A stretch of 64,000 nt of DNA from positions 527,927 to 591,926 of the forward strand of contig NZ_KB933398.1 in assembly GCF_000392615.1 (NCBI RefSeq). Reading direction: 5' to 3'. The stretch's first letter is position 1. Each line of letters opens with the position of its first letter. The position numbers and the translations under genes are program-made. The DNA is from Lysinibacillus sphaericus OT4b.31 (lineage in GTDB: Bacteria; Bacillota; Bacilli; Bacillales_A; Planococcaceae). The notes below the pieces were generated by a model. That model was not told where the DNA came from. It ran no database searches and was given only the letters and a program-made list of their open reading frames with translations. Shown here in pieces: positions 8,331 through 17,291 of the stretch.

Positions 8331-8367
8331 AAAAAGTTCTAGCCAACTAACATGGCTAGAACTTTTT
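8331..8367. terminator. Bidirectional terminator nfu/DUF2225
   Basis: 15-bp stem (8331-8345 with 8353-8367), 7-nt loop, A/T flanks. Confidence 0.85.
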
Positions 8368-8373
8368 TTATGT

Positions 8374-9066
8374 TTATGCTTGACGTGCTTCTTCTTTTTC
8401 TTTACGAATAATGGCCCATTGTTCTTTAGCCATATCAATGATTTTTGCTTCTCCACCAGTGCTTTGCTTTTCGATAACTCTTGAAAAGAAGCGTGTCGCA
8501 TTTTCTAAATCACCAACACGTCGTGATAATTCTGCAATCATATACATAATTCGTATATCTGACATTTGCGTAGAGCTATAATCATCTGTAGAATAAGATT
8601 CCATATAATGGTCCCGGGAAATTAACATAAAACGCTGCTCTTGCCCGCCATTCTTCAGCGAACGATACAGCCATGCAAGACGCAATGCAAGACCTGCTGT
8701 TGCTACAAATTTCTCTTTTTTTATCGTTCCACAAAGAAAAGCCAATTTATATGCTTGAATAGCCTGGAATACGGTGCGTTCTCCTTTAAAATCATGATGC
8801 ACCCATTTTTCAGTGATTTGAGCACGTATATCATCTTGTACGCCAGGAGCAAAATATCTAGTAAAGTCTTCTGTAAACGAGAATCCACAATGCTCACAGA
8901 CGAATACATTGTAGTAAAGGGCATTGACGCCGTCTGCATAAATCGGATGAAAATCTGTTTCGGTATGATCTACTTTTATGAATTTAGAGCGTACTTTTAA
9001 TGTTGGAAATTCTTTTTTGCAATTAAGACATTGGACTTTTTTTTCGTAAAACGGTGAAATCTCCAT
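8374..9066 (-). CDS. DUF2225 protein with Cys-rich N-terminus
   Basis: Matches the DUF2225 family of Firmicutes. Two CxxC pairs, CLNCKKEF (residues 14-21) and CEHCGFSF (about 57-64), form a likely zinc ribbon. The C-terminal half, with MIAELSRRVGDLENATRFF, looks like tetratricopeptide-type helices. 230 aa is the family's usual size. No membrane segment. Role unknown; it lies next to nfu and yutM only by position. Confidence 0.75.
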   Translation of the reverse strand: MEISPFYEKKVQCLNCKKEFPTLKVRSKFIKVDHTETDFHPIYADGVNALYYNVFVCEHCGFSFTEDFTRYFAPGVQDDIRAQITEKWVHHDFKGERTVFQAIQAYKLAFLCGTIKKEKFVATAGLALRLAWLYRSLKNGGQEQRFMLISRDHYMESYSTDDYSSTQMSDIRIMYMIAELSRRVGDLENATRFFSRVIEKQSTGGEAKIIDMAKEQWAIIRKEKEEARQA

Positions 9067-9250
9067 AATTTATACCTCTTTCATCAACATTGTTATAACT
9101 ATTATACCAATTCATTTGTTAAGTACATGAATAAAAAAAACTAATTAAGTGAAAAAAACGGCAATATTGCAAAAAATACACTTGAAGCTGAATGTTTGTC
9201 ATACAATAGTCAAAATTGATATGATAATGAATAAGAAAGAAGGTGAAGGG

Positions 9251-9625
9251 ATGACAAGTTTAAAGCAAGTAATAGAAGTGACGGAGGCTGCCGTCTTTCA
9301 TATTAATGAAATGATGGAGCATAATGCGGAGCAAGGCTCTTTTTTGCGTGTGGTTGTTAATGGTGGTGGATGTAGTGGCCTATCGTACGGTATGCATTTC
9401 GATAAAGAGAAAAAAGATGATGATTTAGAAGATGTACAATACGGTTTAACTATTCTTGTTACCCGTGAAGATGCGCCTATTCTAACGGGAACGAAAATTG
9501 ACTATAAACAATCGCTTATGGGCGGTGGCTTCACCATCGATAATCCGAATGCGATTGCATCATGTGGCTGTGGCACAAGCTTTAAAGCGGCAAAACGTGA
9601 AGGTACGCCTGAGGTTTGTGATTGA
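9251..9625 (+). CDS. erpA: A-type Fe-S cluster carrier (YutM, HesB/IscA family)
   Basis: Fe-S cluster carrier. The three conserved Cys are in GGGCSGLSYG and SCGCGTSF. The start is ATG 9251 (MTSLKQVIEV) with AAGGTGAAGGG directly upstream; an earlier in-frame start at 9149 would add a low-complexity extension without a binding site. 124 aa, normal for the family. Ends in the characteristic SCGCGTSF block followed by about 17 residues. Confidence 0.9.
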   Translation: MTSLKQVIEVTEAAVFHINEMMEHNAEQGSFLRVVVNGGGCSGLSYGMHFDKEKKDDDLEDVQYGLTILVTREDAPILTGTKIDYKQSLMGGGFTIDNPNAIASCGCGTSFKAAKREGTPEVCD

Positions 9626-9678
9626 TGTTTAAGAAAAGTATTTAGTGGATGATAAAAGACAGGTAAAATTGATATGTA

Positions 9679-9720
9679 CACACCCCTTGTTAGCCCTATA
9701 TATGCCTAACAAGGGGTGTG
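9679..9720. repeat. 15-bp inverted repeat without T run
   Basis: CACACCCCTTGTTAG (9679-9693) pairs perfectly with 9706-9720 around a 12-nt loop. It is placed like a terminator for yutM but no T run follows on either strand. The rest of 9626-9935 holds only a 28-codon membrane-like frame at 9795 with in-frame stops after it; no gene supported. Confidence 0.55.
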
Positions 9721-9935
9721 AATAATGAGCTTCTTTGATTTGTGATGTTGCAAAACATGATAAATGAAAGGGGCTTTTTTATCTTATAGTAGAAATGTAC
9801 AGCCATATTTTGTTAGTCACTTTAATTTATTCATTTGGTTTTATAGCATTATTTTTGTTTGAAAGAAAGATCTTTCACTAGTTTTGTGGCATATATTAGG
9901 AATTTTGTGCGGTAATATAAGGAGGGGCAATATAT

Positions 9936-10219
9936 ATGTCTTTTAGTTATTATGGAGAACTTTGAACTGAAGTTTATGAATTAACGAAAAAGGTCGGACA
10001 ATCATTGAGCGGCGATATAGAATATTATTGTGACAGACTGAAAGATTGTAAAGGCGCATTCTTGAAGCAATGGTTGGTTCTAGACGCGTAATTATTCCTC
10101 TTTTAGAATCGGGGTCTTAATGTTGATGGAGTGGATTATTCTAGCAACGAGAAAATAAAGTGCGGCAATCCAAATGTGTTTTCATTCATATGGATGTGAC
10201 ACATGCGCTAAAAGATTGA
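9936..10219 (+). pseudogene. Decayed class I SAM-dependent methyltransferase
   Basis: A good binding site (GGAGGGG, 9921-9927) precedes ATG 9936 and the translation MSFSYYGEL, then TGA where the family has Cys, then TEVYELTKKVGQSL and GDIEYY. After a frameshift near 10055 the +1 frame reads ILEAMVGS and RVIIPLLESG (the methyltransferase motif I region). After another shift near 10112 it reads LNVDGVDYSS, and after a deletion NPNVFSF and MDVTHALKD. One stop and at least two shifts are visible and the C-terminal half is missing. Assignment rests on recalled family sequence. Confidence 0.65.
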
Positions 10220-10228
10220 TTGACTATG

Positions 10229-10274
10229 AAAGAAGCCACGATAATTTCTGGAGAGAAATAATCGTGGCTTCTTT
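10229..10274. terminator. Hairpin downstream of the carD-like gene
   Basis: 14-bp perfect stem (10229-10242 with 10261-10274) with an 18-nt loop. Converging sides are the pseudogene (+) and the CarD-like gene (-); T runs are short. Confidence 0.6.
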
Positions 10275-10292
10275 ATGTACCGTCAAAAAAGC

Positions 10293-10784
10293 TTAGTTAA
10301 GCTGTGTTAATACATATTCATAAATTTCATCTGAAGGTTTATCTAGTGCAATGGAGAATTCTGAAAAGATGACTTCTTGTAAAGATTGTAGTAATTTTTC
10401 TTCTTGATTTGGGAATTTTTTTTCGTTCGCCTCATATTCAAACTTTTTACGAAGCAAAGTGTTTAAGAGGTTTGCTTGCTTTTGTCTATCGCCGGTTTTA
10501 ATAATTTCTACGTGAAATCTCATACGATGTGTGTTTTGTTCAATCCATTCCACGCCAGGAGACGTAAATGAGTGTAAAATTTGAATAGCTTCTTCTTTTT
10601 CAATAATATTTCTAAGCTGTTTTTTTGCATTGTCAGTAGGGGTACGAATAGTTAATTTTGAATCATTGTGTGGTTGTAAAACGTAGTAAGTTTTTGTAAT
10701 GTCGCTAAAGGTTTGTTCACAAATATCTTCAATTGAACAAAGTCCATGTGATGAATAAATGACTACATCGCCAACATTGTACAT
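10293..10784 (-). CDS. CarD/CdnL-family RNA polymerase-binding regulator
   Basis: Transcription factor with an N-terminal CarD/TRCF RNA-polymerase-interaction domain (MYNVGDVVIYSSHGLCSIEDI, GDxVVYxxHG pattern) and a helical C-terminal part. 163 aa. Start ATG 10784 is chosen because GGAGGG lies 6 nt upstream; an ATG at 10802 has none. It diverges from a marR gene and its promoter (-35 complement of 10856-10861, TTGACA; -10 complement of 10833-10838, TACAAT; 17-bp spacer) is flanked by two identical-type palindromes, so the MarR protein very likely controls it. Confidence 0.8.
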   Translation of the reverse strand: MYNVGDVVIYSSHGLCSIEDICEQTFSDITKTYYVLQPHNDSKLTIRTPTDNAKKQLRNIIEKEEAIQILHSFTSPGVEWIEQNTHRMRFHVEIIKTGDRQKQANLLNTLLRKKFEYEANEKKFPNQEEKLLQSLQEVIFSEFSIALDKPSDEIYEYVLTQLN

Positions 10785-10810
10785 GTATATTCCCTCCATC
10801 AAACATTATT

Positions 10811-10825
10811 GTCAACTTGGTTGAC
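10811..10825. promoter_or_regulatory. MarR-type operator 1
   Basis: GTCAACTTGGTTGAC, perfect 6+6 palindrome. It lies between the -10 box and the start of the carD-like gene. Confidence 0.65.
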
Positions 10826-10856
10826 TAAATTAATTGTAAGCAATTAAATGACTTTT

Positions 10857-10871
10857 GTCAACTTAGTTGAC
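10857..10871. promoter_or_regulatory. MarR-type operator 2 overlapping both divergent -35 boxes
   Basis: GTCAACTTAGTTGAC, 14 of 15 identical to operator 1, 46 bp away. The left half is the -35 TTGACA of the carD-like gene (minus strand). The right half is the -35 TTGACG (10867-10872) of the marR promoter, whose -10 TATAGT is at 10890-10895 with a 17-bp spacer. Confidence 0.7.
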
Positions 10872-10928
10872 GAATGGTATTTTTTTTTGTATAGTGATTA
10901 CGAAAAATATGGAATGAAGGTGAATTAG

Positions 10929-11372
10929 TTGGAGGACGAATTGCAAAATCGAGATGTAGTTGATTTGTTGAGCGAACGTCACGAAATACTTCGACGACTT
11001 GCTGAAGATAAGTGGAATAATAATAATAATATCTATATCTCTAATTCAGAATGGTATATTTTAGGAAAAATTTATAAGGATCAACCGACGATTTCTGATG
11101 TAACTAAAGGCGTTGATTTTTCTCGACAAGCCACTCATAAATTTATAAAAAGTTTAGAAGCCAAAGGATTGGTAGAGGTTAGCAATGCCGAACATAGTAA
11201 AAAACACAAAGTCATTCGTATGACAGAATTTGGTGAAGTATGCTTTGAGAAAAATGAGCTTTATAAATCAGAAATTGAACAGCAACTGGTCAATATCATT
11301 GGAGAAGAACAAGTGACGAATTTAAAAAACATTTTAAATCTTAATTGGAGTATTGAGCATTTGGAAGTGTAA
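10929..11372 (+). CDS. MarR-family transcriptional regulator
   Basis: Winged-helix repressor of the MarR family, 147 aa. The core SEWYILGKIYKDQPTISDVTKG, recognition helix SRQATHKFIKSLEAKGLV and wing residues KKHKVIRMTEFG fit the fold. Start TTG 10929 follows GAAGGTG. It has its own promoter overlapping operator 2, indicating autoregulation together with the divergent CarD-like gene. No effector can be predicted. No efflux or detoxification gene is adjacent; the next gene downstream is 280 nt away, beyond a terminator. Confidence 0.8.
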   Translation: MEDELQNRDVVDLLSERHEILRRLAEDKWNNNNNIYISNSEWYILGKIYKDQPTISDVTKGVDFSRQATHKFIKSLEAKGLVEVSNAEHSKKHKVIRMTEFGEVCFEKNELYKSEIEQQLVNIIGEEQVTNLKNILNLNWSIEHLEV

Positions 11373-11517
11373 AACGTTATCGCTTAGCCATAATATGTGT
11401 TTGTTCACGTTCTTGAAAGGTAACCTAACTATCAATTAGTGCCAGCAAGAAAAAGGCATACATAACATGCACTATGTTTAGTTGGTCCTTTAAAAGCTAC
11501 TGTGAAAAAATTTAATG

Positions 11518-11549
11518 GCCTCTCTCGCATTTTTGCGAAAGAGGCTTTT
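11518..11549 (+). terminator. Intrinsic terminator
   Basis: 11-bp stem with one mismatch (11518-11528 with 11535-11545), 6-nt loop and TTTT. Confidence 0.75.
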
Positions 11550-11653
11550 GACTGTGGAGAAGGATGTGAAACATTAAATATCTTAAAATTCTGAATTAAT
11601 GCTTCTAACAATAGAAATTGACAAGTTATAATAAGGACATAGAGGTGAAGGGT

Positions 11654-12151
11654 ATGAAGATGGATAGAGGGAAAGTTTGGCTAGGGGTGGCAGGGGTCAC
11701 TGTCAATGCGCTTGGGCAATGGCTCGTTGTAAAAAAAGCATATAGTGGTTTACAAGGACGTTGGTCTTTACCTGCTGGTTTTGTCAATGCAGGTGAAACA
11801 ATTGATGAAGCAGTTGTACGAGAAATAAAAGAAGAGACAGGTATCGATTGTGTCGTATCTGGATTGATTGGTTTCCGTACAGGGGTTATTCGCGAGGAAA
11901 TCAGTGATAATATGGCCATTTTTTATTGTAGGATGAGTGACGAACAACAGGCATTATATATTCAAAAAAATGAATTGCTAGAAGCGAAATGGCTATATCC
12001 AAAGGAGCTAGCCCAGGATGTAATGACATCTGTGATGTTGAAGGAAATGGTGTCCAATCAATTTGAACAACATCAACTAGATGCGATAGATGGCATTAAT
12101 CCTGGAGAGGTATTTGGTTACTCATCTTATAAATTGTTCTTTAAAAAGTAA
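11654..12151 (+). CDS. NUDIX hydrolase
   Basis: Nucleoside-diphosphate-X hydrolase. The Nudix box is complete: G-x5-E-x7-RE-I-K-EE-T-GI, reading from GFVNAGE to REIKEETGI (about residues 46-68). Start ATG 11654 (MKMDRGKVW) follows GAGGTGAAGGG; an upstream in-frame start at 11618 has no site. 165 aa. It is followed after 20 nt by lytS, possibly cotranscribed. Substrate unknown. Confidence 0.85.
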   Translation: MKMDRGKVWLGVAGVTVNALGQWLVVKKAYSGLQGRWSLPAGFVNAGETIDEAVVREIKEETGIDCVVSGLIGFRTGVIREEISDNMAIFYCRMSDEQQALYIQKNELLEAKWLYPKELAQDVMTSVMLKEMVSNQFEQHQLDAIDGINPGEVFGYSSYKLFFKK

Positions 12152-12171
12152 TGCAATAGCGGAGGGGACCT

Positions 12172-13926
12172 ATGATGGATCTGTTTTTGTTTATGTTGGA
12201 GCGGGTAGGCCTTATCATCGTCTTTGCTTTTTTAATGTCAAGATGGCGCCTCTTCAGAGAAATGCTATTCCAAGAACAAGGATTTACAGAAAAAATATGG
12301 CTTGTCGTCATTTTCAGTGCCTTGAGTATTATCAGTAGCTATACGGGCATTAAAATTGAAAGAGGTACAATCCATCCACTTCATCAGATGATACATAGTA
12401 ATATAAATGCGGAAGAGGCCATTGCAAATACGAGACTAATCGGTGTGGCTATTGCAGGAATATTTGGTGGTCCCTTTGTTGGAGTATGTGTTGGCATAAT
12501 TGCGGGGATTCATCGCATTACACTTGGTGGTTTTACTGCCATTGCATGCGGTGTATCGACAATCCTAGCGGGATTTATCACAGGAGGATTAAGTCAGCAG
12601 TTAAAAATTCGTCAAACTTTCGCCTATAAAAAGGCTGTCATTATAGGAATTTGTGCAGAAACTTTGCAAATGGTCGTTATTTTAGCCGTAGCGAAGCCCT
12701 TTGAACAGGCATTACAATTAGTGTCGTTAATTGCGCTGCCAATGATTATGATGAATGCCTTTGGGATCTTTTTATTTTTCATGATTATTAAAACGGTTAT
12801 TGATGAAGAAGAACGTACAAAGGCATTACAAACACACCAAGCCTTTTCCATTGCTCAGCTTACTATCGAGCATTTTCGCAAAGGGTTGAATGAAGAATCC
12901 TGTCAGACAGTTGCAAAAATAATCAAAAGAGAAATAAAGGTCGATGCAGTAGCCATTACGGATACTAAGGGAATTTTGGCACACGTCGGAGTTGGTGAAG
13001 ATCACCATTTAATTCATCGTCAAATCATGACGGCACTTACGAAACGGGTTTTAGTAGAGGGGCGTATTATTACTGCTACGTCTGCAAAAGAAATCCATTG
13101 TCCACACGATGACTGTCCATTAAATGCAGCGATAGTTTTACCATTAAAGGTACAGCATCAAACGGTAGGCACTTTAAAGCTTTATTTTATGAATGCAGCT
13201 TCATTAACAGGAGTAAAGAAGGAGCTAGCAGAGGGGCTAAGTCGGCTATTTTCATCACAGCTTGAATATGCTGAAATTGAAAGGCAACGCAAACTATTAA
13301 AGGACGCTGAAATTAAAGCACTTCAAGCACAGGTACATCCTCACTTTTTCTTTAATAGCTTAAACACGATTTCAAGCTTAATTCGAACAGATGCAAATGA
13401 GGCAAGAGCATTATTGTTAAAACTTAGTACATTTTTTAGAAGCAATTTACAAGGAGCTCGTCAAATGCTCATCCCGTTAAAAAATGAAATCGACCATATT
13501 GAGGCTTATTTGTCGATTGAGCAGACCAGATTTCCTAATCGCTATGAAGTGCAATTTCAACTAGATGAGACACTTTTTGATGTGCACATCCCTCCTTTTA
13601 CTTTACAGCCACTTGTCGAAAATGCAATTTATCATGCGTTTAAAAATCGCAAGGAAGGCAAAATTTTAGTGAAGGTACAACGAGTCGGTAATAAACTATT
13701 ACTGCTAACTGAGGATAATGGTTGTGGCATGAGGAAAGAGCAAGTTAAACAGCTCGGAAAAAGTATTATGCAATCGGAACAAGGAACGGGCACAGCCTTA
13801 TGGAATATTTATCAGCGTATTCATGAAATTTATGGCAAGGAAGCAAATTTTCAAATTTCAAGTACGTTAGATGTTGGGACAAAAATTAAAATTCAACTAC
13901 CTTTAAAAGCCACAAGATGGGAGTAG
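12172..13926 (+). CDS. lytS: LytS-family sensor histidine kinase
   Basis: 584-residue sensor kinase. The N-terminal third has the 5TM-5TMR_LYT membrane domain (about residues 1-205). A GAF-like domain follows (about 230-360; contains HCPHDDCPLNAAIVLPLK). The His kinase domain has the phospho-acceptor block ALQAQVHPHFFFNSLNTISSL (about 381-401) and ATPase motifs LQPLVENAIYHAF and EDNGCGMR. SD GGAGGGG precedes ATG 12172. Next gene is its response regulator 4 nt away. Neighbour cstA suggests sensing of pyruvate or another small metabolite; inferred by analogy to BtsSR-BtsT and B. subtilis LytST-PftAB. Confidence 0.9.
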   Translation: MMDLFLFMLERVGLIIVFAFLMSRWRLFREMLFQEQGFTEKIWLVVIFSALSIISSYTGIKIERGTIHPLHQMIHSNINAEEAIANTRLIGVAIAGIFGGPFVGVCVGIIAGIHRITLGGFTAIACGVSTILAGFITGGLSQQLKIRQTFAYKKAVIIGICAETLQMVVILAVAKPFEQALQLVSLIALPMIMMNAFGIFLFFMIIKTVIDEEERTKALQTHQAFSIAQLTIEHFRKGLNEESCQTVAKIIKREIKVDAVAITDTKGILAHVGVGEDHHLIHRQIMTALTKRVLVEGRIITATSAKEIHCPHDDCPLNAAIVLPLKVQHQTVGTLKLYFMNAASLTGVKKELAEGLSRLFSSQLEYAEIERQRKLLKDAEIKALQAQVHPHFFFNSLNTISSLIRTDANEARALLLKLSTFFRSNLQGARQMLIPLKNEIDHIEAYLSIEQTRFPNRYEVQFQLDETLFDVHIPPFTLQPLVENAIYHAFKNRKEGKILVKVQRVGNKLLLLTEDNGCGMRKEQVKQLGKSIMQSEQGTGTALWNIYQRIHEIYGKEANFQISSTLDVGTKIKIQLPLKATRWE

Positions 13927-13930
13927 AAAC

Positions 13931-14677
13931 ATGTTGAATGTATTTATTGTAGATGATGAACCGTTAGCACGAGCTGAGTTACGTTATTTACTAGAGCAAA
14001 CAAAGCTAGTCGAGGTCAGAGGAGAAGCAGATAATATAGAGGAATTATTAAGTAACTCTCAATTTACACAAATAGATTGTGTTTTTTTAGATATCGAACT
14101 GGGCGTAGAGAATGGTCTGGATTTAGCGAAGAAGCTTGTGCAAACAGTACATAAGCCTGAAATTATCTTTGCAACGGCTTATGATGAGTATGCATTACAA
14201 GCATTTGAAGTGAATGCATTTGATTATATGTTGAAGCCTTTTGAAGCGGAGCGTGTTCAGCATGCAGTGGAAAGGTTAACGGCGAAAAGAAATGCTACAC
14301 ATGCAAAAACGATGAAAGCGTTAAAAAATCTGCAATTGGACAAGCTTGATAAGCTGACCGTGTTTATTAATGATCGAATTTTACTTATTAACATACAAGA
14401 AATTTTGTACTGTACTTCTGAAGATAGTAAGACCATTGTTGTCACTGACAAAGGGAGCTATTTTGCTTCAGAATCTTTAGCATCACTTGAAAAAAAGCTT
14501 GCTTTAAAAGGTTTTATACGCGTACATCGTGCGTTTATCGTCAATTTAGAGCATATTGTAGAACTGGAGCCCTGGAGTAGCGCTAAATATAATTTGATTT
14601 TACATAATAGGCATTCGATACCAGTGAGTCGCCTATACATGAAGGACGTTCGCAAGATTTTTGACTTATCAAAATAA
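13931..14677 (+). CDS. lytT: LytTR-domain response regulator
   Basis: 248-residue response regulator. Receiver domain: acidic pair in FIVDDEP (residues 5-11), phosphorylation Asp in VFLDIELG, and Lys in YMLKPF. The C-terminal LytTR DNA-binding domain contains RVHRAFIVNLEHIVEL. Paired with the LytS kinase (4 nt gap). Probable target is cstA, whose promoter region lacks a good -35 box, as expected for an activated promoter. No clear LytTR direct repeats were identified with confidence. Confidence 0.9.
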   Translation: MLNVFIVDDEPLARAELRYLLEQTKLVEVRGEADNIEELLSNSQFTQIDCVFLDIELGVENGLDLAKKLVQTVHKPEIIFATAYDEYALQAFEVNAFDYMLKPFEAERVQHAVERLTAKRNATHAKTMKALKNLQLDKLDKLTVFINDRILLINIQEILYCTSEDSKTIVVTDKGSYFASESLASLEKKLALKGFIRVHRAFIVNLEHIVELEPWSSAKYNLILHNRHSIPVSRLYMKDVRKIFDLSK

Positions 14678-14795
14678 GTGCATCTCAACCCATGAAAGTC
14701 TCCTTTTAACTTTAAATTCTGACATTTCAGTGAATTTAACGAATATTTGTTTAACTCTTTTGCTATGATGTGAAAAAAGTAAAAGGAGTGATGGA

Positions 14796-16589
14796 ATGAA
14801 TGCGATTACAATTGTAATTGGCTCCATTTGTGTACTTATGATTAGCTATCGTTTGTATGGCATATTCTTTACAAAGAAAGTCTTGAAAATTACAGATGAT
14901 ACACCCACCCCGGCGCACACTTTGGAAGATGGTAAAGACTATGTTCCGACGAATAAATGGGTAACATTTGGGCACCATTTTGCGGCAATTGCTGCTGCTG
15001 GCCCGTTAGTAGGACCAATTTTAGCAGCACAATTTGGTTATTTGCCTGGTTTACTTTGGTTATTAATAGGTGCAGTAATCGGTGGTGCGGTACATGATGC
15101 CGTTGTGTTATTTGCATCTATGCGCCATGGCGGTAAATCGTTATCTGAAGTAATGAAAGAGGAGTTAGGTCCCGTCGCAGGTTTCTGTACAGGACTTGCC
15201 ATGCTATTCATTATTACGATTACCATGGCCGGGCTATCTATGGTTGTCCTTGGGGCGTTAGAGCGTAATCCTTGGGGAACATTTGCAGTAGGTATTACGA
15301 TACCCATTGCAATGCTGATTGGTATAGCATATCGAAAAACGGGCAATTTACTTGTCACTTCTACTGTTGGCTTTATATTGCTCATGATCGGTGTATTTAT
15401 GGGCCCAATGATTCAAGGAACAGCTTTTGGAGACTTTTTAACGTTTGATCGTGATACTTTAGCTATTATTCTACCTATTTATGCATTTTTTGCCGCAGCT
15501 TTACCTGTTTGGCTATTATTAGCGCCGCGTGATTATTTAAGTAGCTTTATGAAAATTGGCGTATTTATTGCCTTAATCATTGGTGTGTTCTTCGTAAATC
15601 CAATGATTCAATTCCCACCAATTACAGAGTTTATTCATGGGGGTGGCCCTGTCATTGCGGGTCCAGTGTGGCCATTCGTTTCCATTACTATTGCTTGTGG
15701 TGCGATTTCCGGCTTCCATGCCTTTGTTGGTTCAGGGACAACCCCCAAAATGATTAATCGTTGGGAAGATATTCGAATTGTCGGTTTTGGTGCAATGTTA
15801 GTGGAATCATTAGTAGGCGTCATGGCATTAATTGCTGCGACAGCCCTTCATCCTGCAGATTATTTTGCAATTAATTCAGCACCAGCTGTCTTTGCAACAT
15901 TAGGTATGGAAACGGTTCATTTACAAACATTAGCCCAAAGCATAGGAATGGATTTAGAAGGTCGAACAGGTGGTGCTGTTACCCTTGCTGTAGGAATGAC
16001 TGATATTTTCACAGGTATTCCATGGTTCGCTGAAATGTCCTCCTTTTTCTATCAGTTTGTCATCATGTTTGAAGCGGTCTTTATTTTAACTGCCATTGAT
16101 GCAGGAACACGTGTAGCACGTTATTTAATTCAAGATTTTGGTGGAAATGTTTATAAGCCGTTAAAGCGTACAGATTGGATTCCAGGTACGATTATCGCGA
16201 GTGCACTAGCATGCTTTATGTGGGGCTACTTATTGTATTCTGGGGACATTAGTTCCATTTGGGTACTATTTGGTGTATCGAATCAGTTAATGGCTTCGAT
16301 TGGGTTGGTATGTGGTGTCACAATGGTACTAAAAGTAGCAGACAAGCGAATATACGCGCTAACATGCTTTATTCCTTTGGCTTATTTATATGTCACAGTG
16401 AATGTAGCAGGCTATTGGATGATTAAGAATGTGTATTGGAATTCAGCAGCTGCTGGTTACAATGTACTGAACGGTATATTGTCGATTATAATGTTGGTAC
16501 TAGGTTTAATAATTGTTATTACGGCTATCAAAAAATGGACAGAGCTTTGGAAAGCGCCCAAATTTTTATTAACACCAACTTCATCTTAA
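14796..16589 (+). CDS. cstA: Carbon starvation protein CstA, pyruvate/peptide transporter family
   Basis: Polytopic membrane protein of the CstA family (597 aa) with about 16 hydrophobic segments; WVTFGHHFAAIAAAGPLVGPILAAQFG near the N-terminus and ACGAISGFHAFVGSGTTPKM are hallmark blocks. The family includes pyruvate/H+ symporters (BtsT) and peptide transporters; which applies cannot be told. Lying 118 nt after lytT with its own start signals (AAAAGGAG) suggests a separate promoter that LytT would activate. It ends at a terminator at 16600. Confidence 0.9.
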   Translation: MNAITIVIGSICVLMISYRLYGIFFTKKVLKITDDTPTPAHTLEDGKDYVPTNKWVTFGHHFAAIAAAGPLVGPILAAQFGYLPGLLWLLIGAVIGGAVHDAVVLFASMRHGGKSLSEVMKEELGPVAGFCTGLAMLFIITITMAGLSMVVLGALERNPWGTFAVGITIPIAMLIGIAYRKTGNLLVTSTVGFILLMIGVFMGPMIQGTAFGDFLTFDRDTLAIILPIYAFFAAALPVWLLLAPRDYLSSFMKIGVFIALIIGVFFVNPMIQFPPITEFIHGGGPVIAGPVWPFVSITIACGAISGFHAFVGSGTTPKMINRWEDIRIVGFGAMLVESLVGVMALIAATALHPADYFAINSAPAVFATLGMETVHLQTLAQSIGMDLEGRTGGAVTLAVGMTDIFTGIPWFAEMSSFFYQFVIMFEAVFILTAIDAGTRVARYLIQDFGGNVYKPLKRTDWIPGTIIASALACFMWGYLLYSGDISSIWVLFGVSNQLMASIGLVCGVTMVLKVADKRIYALTCFIPLAYLYVTVNVAGYWMIKNVYWNSAAAGYNVLNGILSIIMLVLGLIIVITAIKKWTELWKAPKFLLTPTSS

Positions 16590-16599
16590 TTCATAGAAT

Positions 16600-16646
16600 A
16601 AGGCTATTGAAAATTAGTATTGTACTAGTTTTCGATAGCCTTTTGT
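16600..16646 (+). terminator. Intrinsic terminator after cstA
   Basis: Stem AAGGCTAT/ATAGCCTT extended inward through GAAAA/TTTTC with a TTTT tail. The gap up to 16859 shows nothing else recognisable. Confidence 0.75.
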
Positions 16647-16859
16647 TGAAATTAAAGGTAATAGGTCTACATTTAAGCGTAATGGATAAACTTGTTTCAA
16701 GGGAGCAAATGCTGGTAGACCAAGATCGAACACCAATCTGTAAACGAATATTTTTTTCTTTAGCTAAATATGACAAACAAGCGACATCAAAGACTTGTTC
16801 ATTGAAAGCATCCTTTTTATCAGGTAAACTAATGAGAGGAAAACGGAGGTTATACATAG

Positions 16860-17189
16860 ATGGATGGTCCAGTTTCATTAGTACAGTTAATCATTTCAAT
16901 TGTGTTATTTTTCGTCATGTTTTTTGGTATCGGGTTCTTGCTGAATATGTTACTGCGTATGACATGGTTAATGGCGGTTGTGTATCCAATTGTTGTTGTC
17001 TTTATTGTAGATGATGTAAGCTTTTTAGATTATATTTTTAAACCAGGTACAGCATTTCCAGCCCTTTTAGATAAATTGCAAGCACTACAAGTTGTAGATA
17101 TTTCAATTTTAACTGGTGGCTTTGCAGGTGCAATTGTGGCAGGCATTGTGATGATTTTTTTACGCAAAAATGGCTATCGTATGTTTTAA
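16860..17189 (+). CDS. yuiB: YuiB-like membrane protein
   Basis: 109-residue membrane protein similar to B. subtilis YuiB. Two N-terminal segments (about 8-28 and 32-50; FFGIGFLLNMLLRMTWLMA is a conserved block) and a C-terminal one (GGFAGAIVAGIVMIFLRKNGYRMF) are visible. SD CGGAGG precedes ATG 16860. Function unknown. Position next to yuiD and pepA (yuiE) matches B. subtilis. Confidence 0.8.
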   Translation: MDGPVSLVQLIISIVLFFVMFFGIGFLLNMLLRMTWLMAVVYPIVVVFIVDDVSFLDYIFKPGTAFPALLDKLQALQVVDISILTGGFAGAIVAGIVMIFLRKNGYRMF

Positions 17190-17252
17190 CGATTTTCAGT
17201 ACAGGTCTATTGGGAAACCTGGAGACAATGTCGTCGAGGCGTTGAATAGAAC

Positions 17253-17289
17253 AAAGGAGTTGACTCAAAAATTTGAGTTAACTCCTTTT
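17253..17289. terminator. Bidirectional terminator yuiB/yuiD
   Basis: 17-bp stem with one mismatch around a 2-nt centre, flanked by A and T runs. Confidence 0.8.
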
Positions 17290-17291
17290 CT

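Noticed and set aside
9795..9881. 28-codon frame resembling a membrane peptide
   Set aside because: No binding site, ends in TAG followed by further stops; too little to support a gene.
16591..16878. Minus-strand frame of about 95 codons between cstA and yuiB
   Set aside because: It overlaps the cstA terminator, has no binding site and no family resemblance.
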